Origin: an uncultured Muribaculaceae bacterium
GTDB lineage: Bacteria; Bacteroidota; Bacteroidia; Bacteroidales; Muribaculaceae
Assembly: GCA_910583775.1 (NCBI GenBank)
Contig: CAJTYD010000093.1
Span: 1 to 7,954 of the forward strand
Reading direction: 5' to 3'
DNA: 7,954 nucleotides
Shown: piece by piece, positions 5,548 to 7,954 of the stretch
Numbering within the stretch: the stretch's first letter is position 1
Layout of the letters: each line of letters starts with the position of its first letter
Made by a program: the position numbers and the translations under genes
Notes under the pieces: model-generated
What the model was told of the DNA's origin: nothing
The model's input: the letters and a program-made list of their open reading frames with translations, nothing else
Databases searched by the model: none

Positions 5548-6039
5548 ATGAATCCACTCAAAAAATTCTATATCTACACAACAGGATACTCATACACAAA
5601 TATGGGGCGCCTGTTTTTGCGCCTGTTTGTCGGCATAATGATGATGCAGTTCGGAATCAGGCAGCTTTTCAATTTCGAGGATTCGATCGACATGTTTCCT
5701 TCTGTTTTAGGGTTATCCCCTGAAGTTTCTCTGATAACGATGATTGTCATCGAAATAGGCTGTTCCCTCTTCATCATGGCCGGATTCCTGACCAGGGTGA
5801 TGACCGTCCCCCCTTTCGTCGCGATGGTGATCGCCGAATACTACCTCCTCGTCCACGGCGTGAGCGAAGCCTCGTATCAGCTCAACTGGACTCAGGTAGG
5901 ATATCTCCCGGTGATGTTCCTCGGAATCTATTTCTTTATTATTCTCGTCGGTCCCGGAAAAATATCGGTCGACTATTTCCTGTCGCTTCATTTCATCCAT
6001 TCCGACAACTATAGCGAGACGGAACTCGAAGAAGTATAA
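5548..6039 (+). CDS. DoxX-family four-helix inner-membrane protein
   Basis: This 163-residue protein has four predicted membrane helices near residues 21-42, 59-80, 84-104 and 116-136, the DoxX layout. Typical features are the N-terminal LFLRLFVGIMMMQFGIRQL helix, EIGCSLFIMAGFLTR in helix 2, and a late LVGPGKISVDYFL segment. DoxX relatives (DoxD of thiosulfate:quinone oxidoreductase, MauE-like proteins) act in quinone-linked thiol or sulfur oxidation, but most family members are uncharacterised. It has a single Cys (Cys72), so it lacks the CxxC pair of a DsbB-like exchanger and cannot by itself relay a disulfide. The C-terminal tail is acidic (ETELEEV). It starts 9 bp after the DUF5106 gene and ends 12 bp before mnmA. 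Family assignment is good; function is open. Confidence 0.82.
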   Translation: MNPLKKFYIYTTGYSYTNMGRLFLRLFVGIMMMQFGIRQLFNFEDSIDMFPSVLGLSPEVSLITMIVIEIGCSLFIMAGFLTRVMTVPPFVAMVIAEYYLLVHGVSEASYQLNWTQVGYLPVMFLGIYFFIILVGPGKISVDYFLSLHFIHSDNYSETELEEV

Positions 6040-6051
6040 CAGAAAGGAGAC

Positions 6052-7152
6052 ATGGCTAAGATAGCGGTTTTGATTTCGGGCGGCGTCGACAGCGCCGTCG
6101 TAGTGGACATCCTACATAAACAGGGACACGACCTTCATCTTTTCTATATCCGGATTGGTATGGACAACGATGAGGGAGACTGTTCGGCAGAGGAAGACAT
6201 CGAGATGTGCACTCTGATAGCGCATAAATACAATCTTCCCCTCAAGGTCGTCTCCCTCCATCAGGAGTATTGGGATAACGTAATGGAATACGCGCTCCGG
6301 ACCGTGAAAAGCGGCCTGACGCCTCACCCCGACATGATGTGCAACAAGATGATTAAGTTCGGTTTCTTCGAGCAGAGATGGGGAAAGGATTTCGACAAGA
6401 CCGCAACAGGCCACTATGCCTCCATTGTCGAGAAGGAGGGAAAGCTATATCTCGCCACAGCCGCCGACCCGGTTAAGGACCAGACCGATTTTCTCGCCCA
6501 GATTTCATACGACCAGCTCTCCCACCTTATTTTCCCTCTCGGAGACCTTCCTAAGGCAGAGGTGAGAAAAAGAGCCTCGCTGGCTCAGCTTCCGAACGCC
6601 GCAAGGAAAGACTCCCAGGGAATATGCTTCCTCGGGAAAATCAACTACAACGACTTCATCGAGCGTCATCTTGGAACAAAGAAGGGGCCCGTTATCGAGA
6701 TCGAGACGGGAAAGAAAATTGGCGAACATAAAGGATACTGGTTCTATACCATCGGGCAGAGAAAGGGGCTCGGACTGAGTGGAGGTCCCTGGTTTGTGGT
6801 TAAGAAAAACATACGCGACAACGTGGTATATGTCTCCAACGGATACGGCACCACAAAGCAATACGGCAGAATTATCTCGGTCGAAGAGATGCACTGGATC
6901 TCAGGATCTCCTCTTTCGGAGGAATCGCCGGTGGCTGCCGTTGCATTCAAGACCAGACATACCCCCGAATTCCATCAGGGAACTATCAGACTTCTTGAAG
7001 ACAGGTCATGTCTGATCGAATCGGAAAGCGATGTCCAGGGAATAGCACCCGGACAATTCGCCATCATATATTCTCCCGACAGGAGATTATGTCTGGGATC
7101 CGGGATGATATCTCTTCCGGACAGGAAAAGACACGGGGAAGCCTCTATCTGA
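6052..7152 (+). CDS. mnmA: tRNA-specific 2-thiouridylase MnmA
   Basis: This 366-residue cytosolic enzyme adenylates and thiolates the wobble uridine (U34) of tRNA-Lys, -Glu and -Gln. Visible are the PP-loop SGGVDS (9-14), the catalytic Cys97 in MMCNKMIKFG, TGHY (119-122), KDQTDFL (142-148) and the second Cys192 in DSQGICFLGK. The C-terminal GIAPGQFAIIY (330-340) is also typical. Length and motif order match the family. HPDMMCN replaces the more common NPDILCN. An AAAGGAG sequence (6043-6049) precedes the ATG with only two bases between, closer than is usual for a Shine-Dalgarno. Some Bacteroides carry several mnmA-like genes, so this may be one paralogue. Its sulfur supply (IscS/Tus-type relay) is not in the window. 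Position after DoxX and before the DUF151 gene suggests operon membership, not necessarily shared function. Confidence 0.95.
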   Translation: MAKIAVLISGGVDSAVVVDILHKQGHDLHLFYIRIGMDNDEGDCSAEEDIEMCTLIAHKYNLPLKVVSLHQEYWDNVMEYALRTVKSGLTPHPDMMCNKMIKFGFFEQRWGKDFDKTATGHYASIVEKEGKLYLATAADPVKDQTDFLAQISYDQLSHLIFPLGDLPKAEVRKRASLAQLPNAARKDSQGICFLGKINYNDFIERHLGTKKGPVIEIETGKKIGEHKGYWFYTIGQRKGLGLSGGPWFVVKKNIRDNVVYVSNGYGTTKQYGRIISVEEMHWISGSPLSEESPVAAVAFKTRHTPEFHQGTIRLLEDRSCLIESESDVQGIAPGQFAIIYSPDRRLCLGSGMISLPDRKRHGEASI

Positions 7153-7163
7153 CCCCATGCATA

Positions 7164-7199
7164 TTAGAAACAAAATACCATTTAGAAACAAAATACCAT
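7164..7199 (+). repeat. Perfect 18-bp tandem duplication before the DUF151 gene
   Basis: The unit TTAGAAACAAAATACCAT occurs twice without a gap (7164-7181 and 7182-7199), filling most of the 55-bp gap between mnmA and the next gene. The copies are identical, which suggests recent or maintained duplication. In one frame they would encode six-residue repeats at an alternative N-terminus from ATG 7157, but the conserved protein begins at 7208. The second unit ends in an ATG (7198) that opens a 7-codon frame running over the true start. Confidence 0.9.
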
Positions 7200-7207
7200 G
7201 TTTGACA

Positions 7208-7831
7208 ATGGAAAGATATAGATTGGAATTATTGGGAATCACCTACAACCAGATAGAATCTGGCGTTTACGCCGTGATTCTGAAGGAAATGGGAGGCCAG
7301 CGCCGCATTCCTATAATAATAGGCTATCCGGAGGCACAGGCCATCGAATGCAAACTGCAGGAGGTGGTCACGCCCCGTCCCCTCACCCACGATATGATGA
7401 TCAACTGCCTCGACAGTTTTGGAATAAGACTTAAGGAAATAGAGATCCGCAAGCTGCCAAGCGGCGTCTTCGCCGCCGACATGCTCTTCTCCGACGGCGA
7501 GAACACCCGTATCATCGACGCCCGTTCTTCGGATGCCATCGCCCTGGCCATACGCGCCGACGCTCCGATCTACACATCGGCCGAAGTGCTCGAGGAAGCA
7601 GGATTCGATCCCGCGGCCGCCGAAAAGCGCCAGGAAGCCGCTAAAAACCGGATAAAGGACGCTCCGGCCCCCACTCCTCCGGCCCAAGGGATAGCCGGCG
7701 TCTCGCGCTCGTCCGATCTCTCCCGAATCCCCACCGAAACCCTCTGCAAGATGATGCAGGACGCAGCCGAAAACGAGGATTACGAAGAAGCGGCACGCAT
7801 TAAATCAGAGATCGACAGCAGAAATGAATGA
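7208..7831 (+). CDS. DUF151 bifunctional-nuclease domain protein with C-terminal UVR motif
   Basis: This 207-residue protein combines two domains. Residues about 1-127 are a DUF151 (bifunctional nuclease) domain with RRIPIIIG (32-39), EAQAIECKL (42-50), RPLTHD (57-62) and IIDARSSDAIALAIRADAPIY (102-122). A charged and Ala/Pro-rich linker (about 128-175) leads to a UVR motif at 176-204 (MMQDAAENEDYEEAARIKSEI), the helical hairpin also found in UvrB, UvrC and ClpC. The pairing is widespread in Bacteroidetes; the cellular substrate is not settled, and nuclease activity is known only from distant relatives. The start at 7208 is chosen because homologous proteins begin just before the conserved LELLGITYNQ; the ATG at 7157 adds 17 residues made largely from the tandem repeat. 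It is probably the last gene of the operon. Confidence 0.87.
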   Translation: MERYRLELLGITYNQIESGVYAVILKEMGGQRRIPIIIGYPEAQAIECKLQEVVTPRPLTHDMMINCLDSFGIRLKEIEIRKLPSGVFAADMLFSDGENTRIIDARSSDAIALAIRADAPIYTSAEVLEEAGFDPAAAEKRQEAAKNRIKDAPAPTPPAQGIAGVSRSSDLSRIPTETLCKMMQDAAENEDYEEAARIKSEIDSRNE

Positions 7832-7882
7832 GGACCGATTTTTACAGTCAGTCGATTTATTTATTCTCAATGTTTATCAATT

Positions 7883-7908
7883 TTATAATAATCTTATAAT
7901 TTTTTTTT
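7883..7908 (+). terminator. Weak AT-only terminator-like hairpin
   Basis: Two TTATAA hexamers (7883-7888 and 7894-7899) can pair across a TAATC loop and are followed by nine T residues (7900-7908). A stem of six A-T pairs is weak, so this is at best an inefficient stop for the operon; it may simply be AT-rich spacer. Nothing better is seen between 7832 and the window end. Confidence 0.3.
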
Positions 7909-7954
7909 AAGTACATGACAAAAATTTGAAGACATCGAATTTAGGGGTGTAAGA

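Noticed and set aside
7824..7910. 28-codon ORF overlapping the DUF151 stop by 8 bp (MNEDRFLQSVDLF...)
   Set aside because: The overlap geometry is attractive, but most codons are AT-rich spacer translated as Phe/Ile/Asn/Tyr and the frame ends in the T-tract; probably chance.

Overview
The window looks like chromosomal DNA of a Bacteroidales bacterium, most likely a gut Muribaculaceae/Bacteroides-type lineage. The reasons are: AT-rich leaders around coding DNA of about even G+C, mostly weak Shine-Dalgarno sequences, a good Bacteroidetes promoter (TTTG, 20-nt spacer, TAnnTTTG), and protein types common in that phylum (21-residue leucine-rich repeats, a DUF5106/thioredoxin-like secreted protein, a DUF151+UVR protein). 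The family assignment rests on protein style only.

Layout. Positions 1-307 hold no convincing gene, but 55-240 form a large, previously hidden imperfect palindrome. A small single-pass membrane protein (308-544, +) converges on a nine-helix flippase-like/LPG-synthase-TM protein (571-1632, -). A 241-bp divergent leader follows, carrying two overlapping micro-ORFs. It leads to a secreted leucine-rich-repeat protein with twelve repeats (1874-2941, +), closed by a strong intrinsic terminator.

The rest is one probable operon read rightward from a promoter at about 3005-3036, whose -33 element lies in the U-tract of that terminator: an N-acetylglucosamine-kinase-like ATPase (3077-3934), a secreted SGNH hydrolase overlapping it by 8 bp (3927-4595), a secreted DUF5106 protein with a thioredoxin-like CDDC domain (4627-5538), a DoxX-family membrane protein (5548-6039), the tRNA 2-thiouridylase MnmA (6052-7152), and a DUF151 bifunctional-nuclease/UVR protein (7208-7831). 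The cytosolic sugar kinase and periplasmic esterase suggest amino-sugar or cell-wall sugar salvage. The CDDC protein, DoxX and MnmA all touch thiol or sulfur chemistry, but a functional link is inference. An AT-rich stretch with a weak terminator-like hairpin closes the window.

Most worth a second look: the 186-bp inverted-repeat element at 55-240 (MITE-like, invertible segment, or structured RNA), the recurrent micro-ORFs that stop on or over the next start codon, the 18-bp tandem repeat before the DUF151 gene, and the terminator/promoter overlap. No defence system, CRISPR array, RNA gene or transposase was seen.
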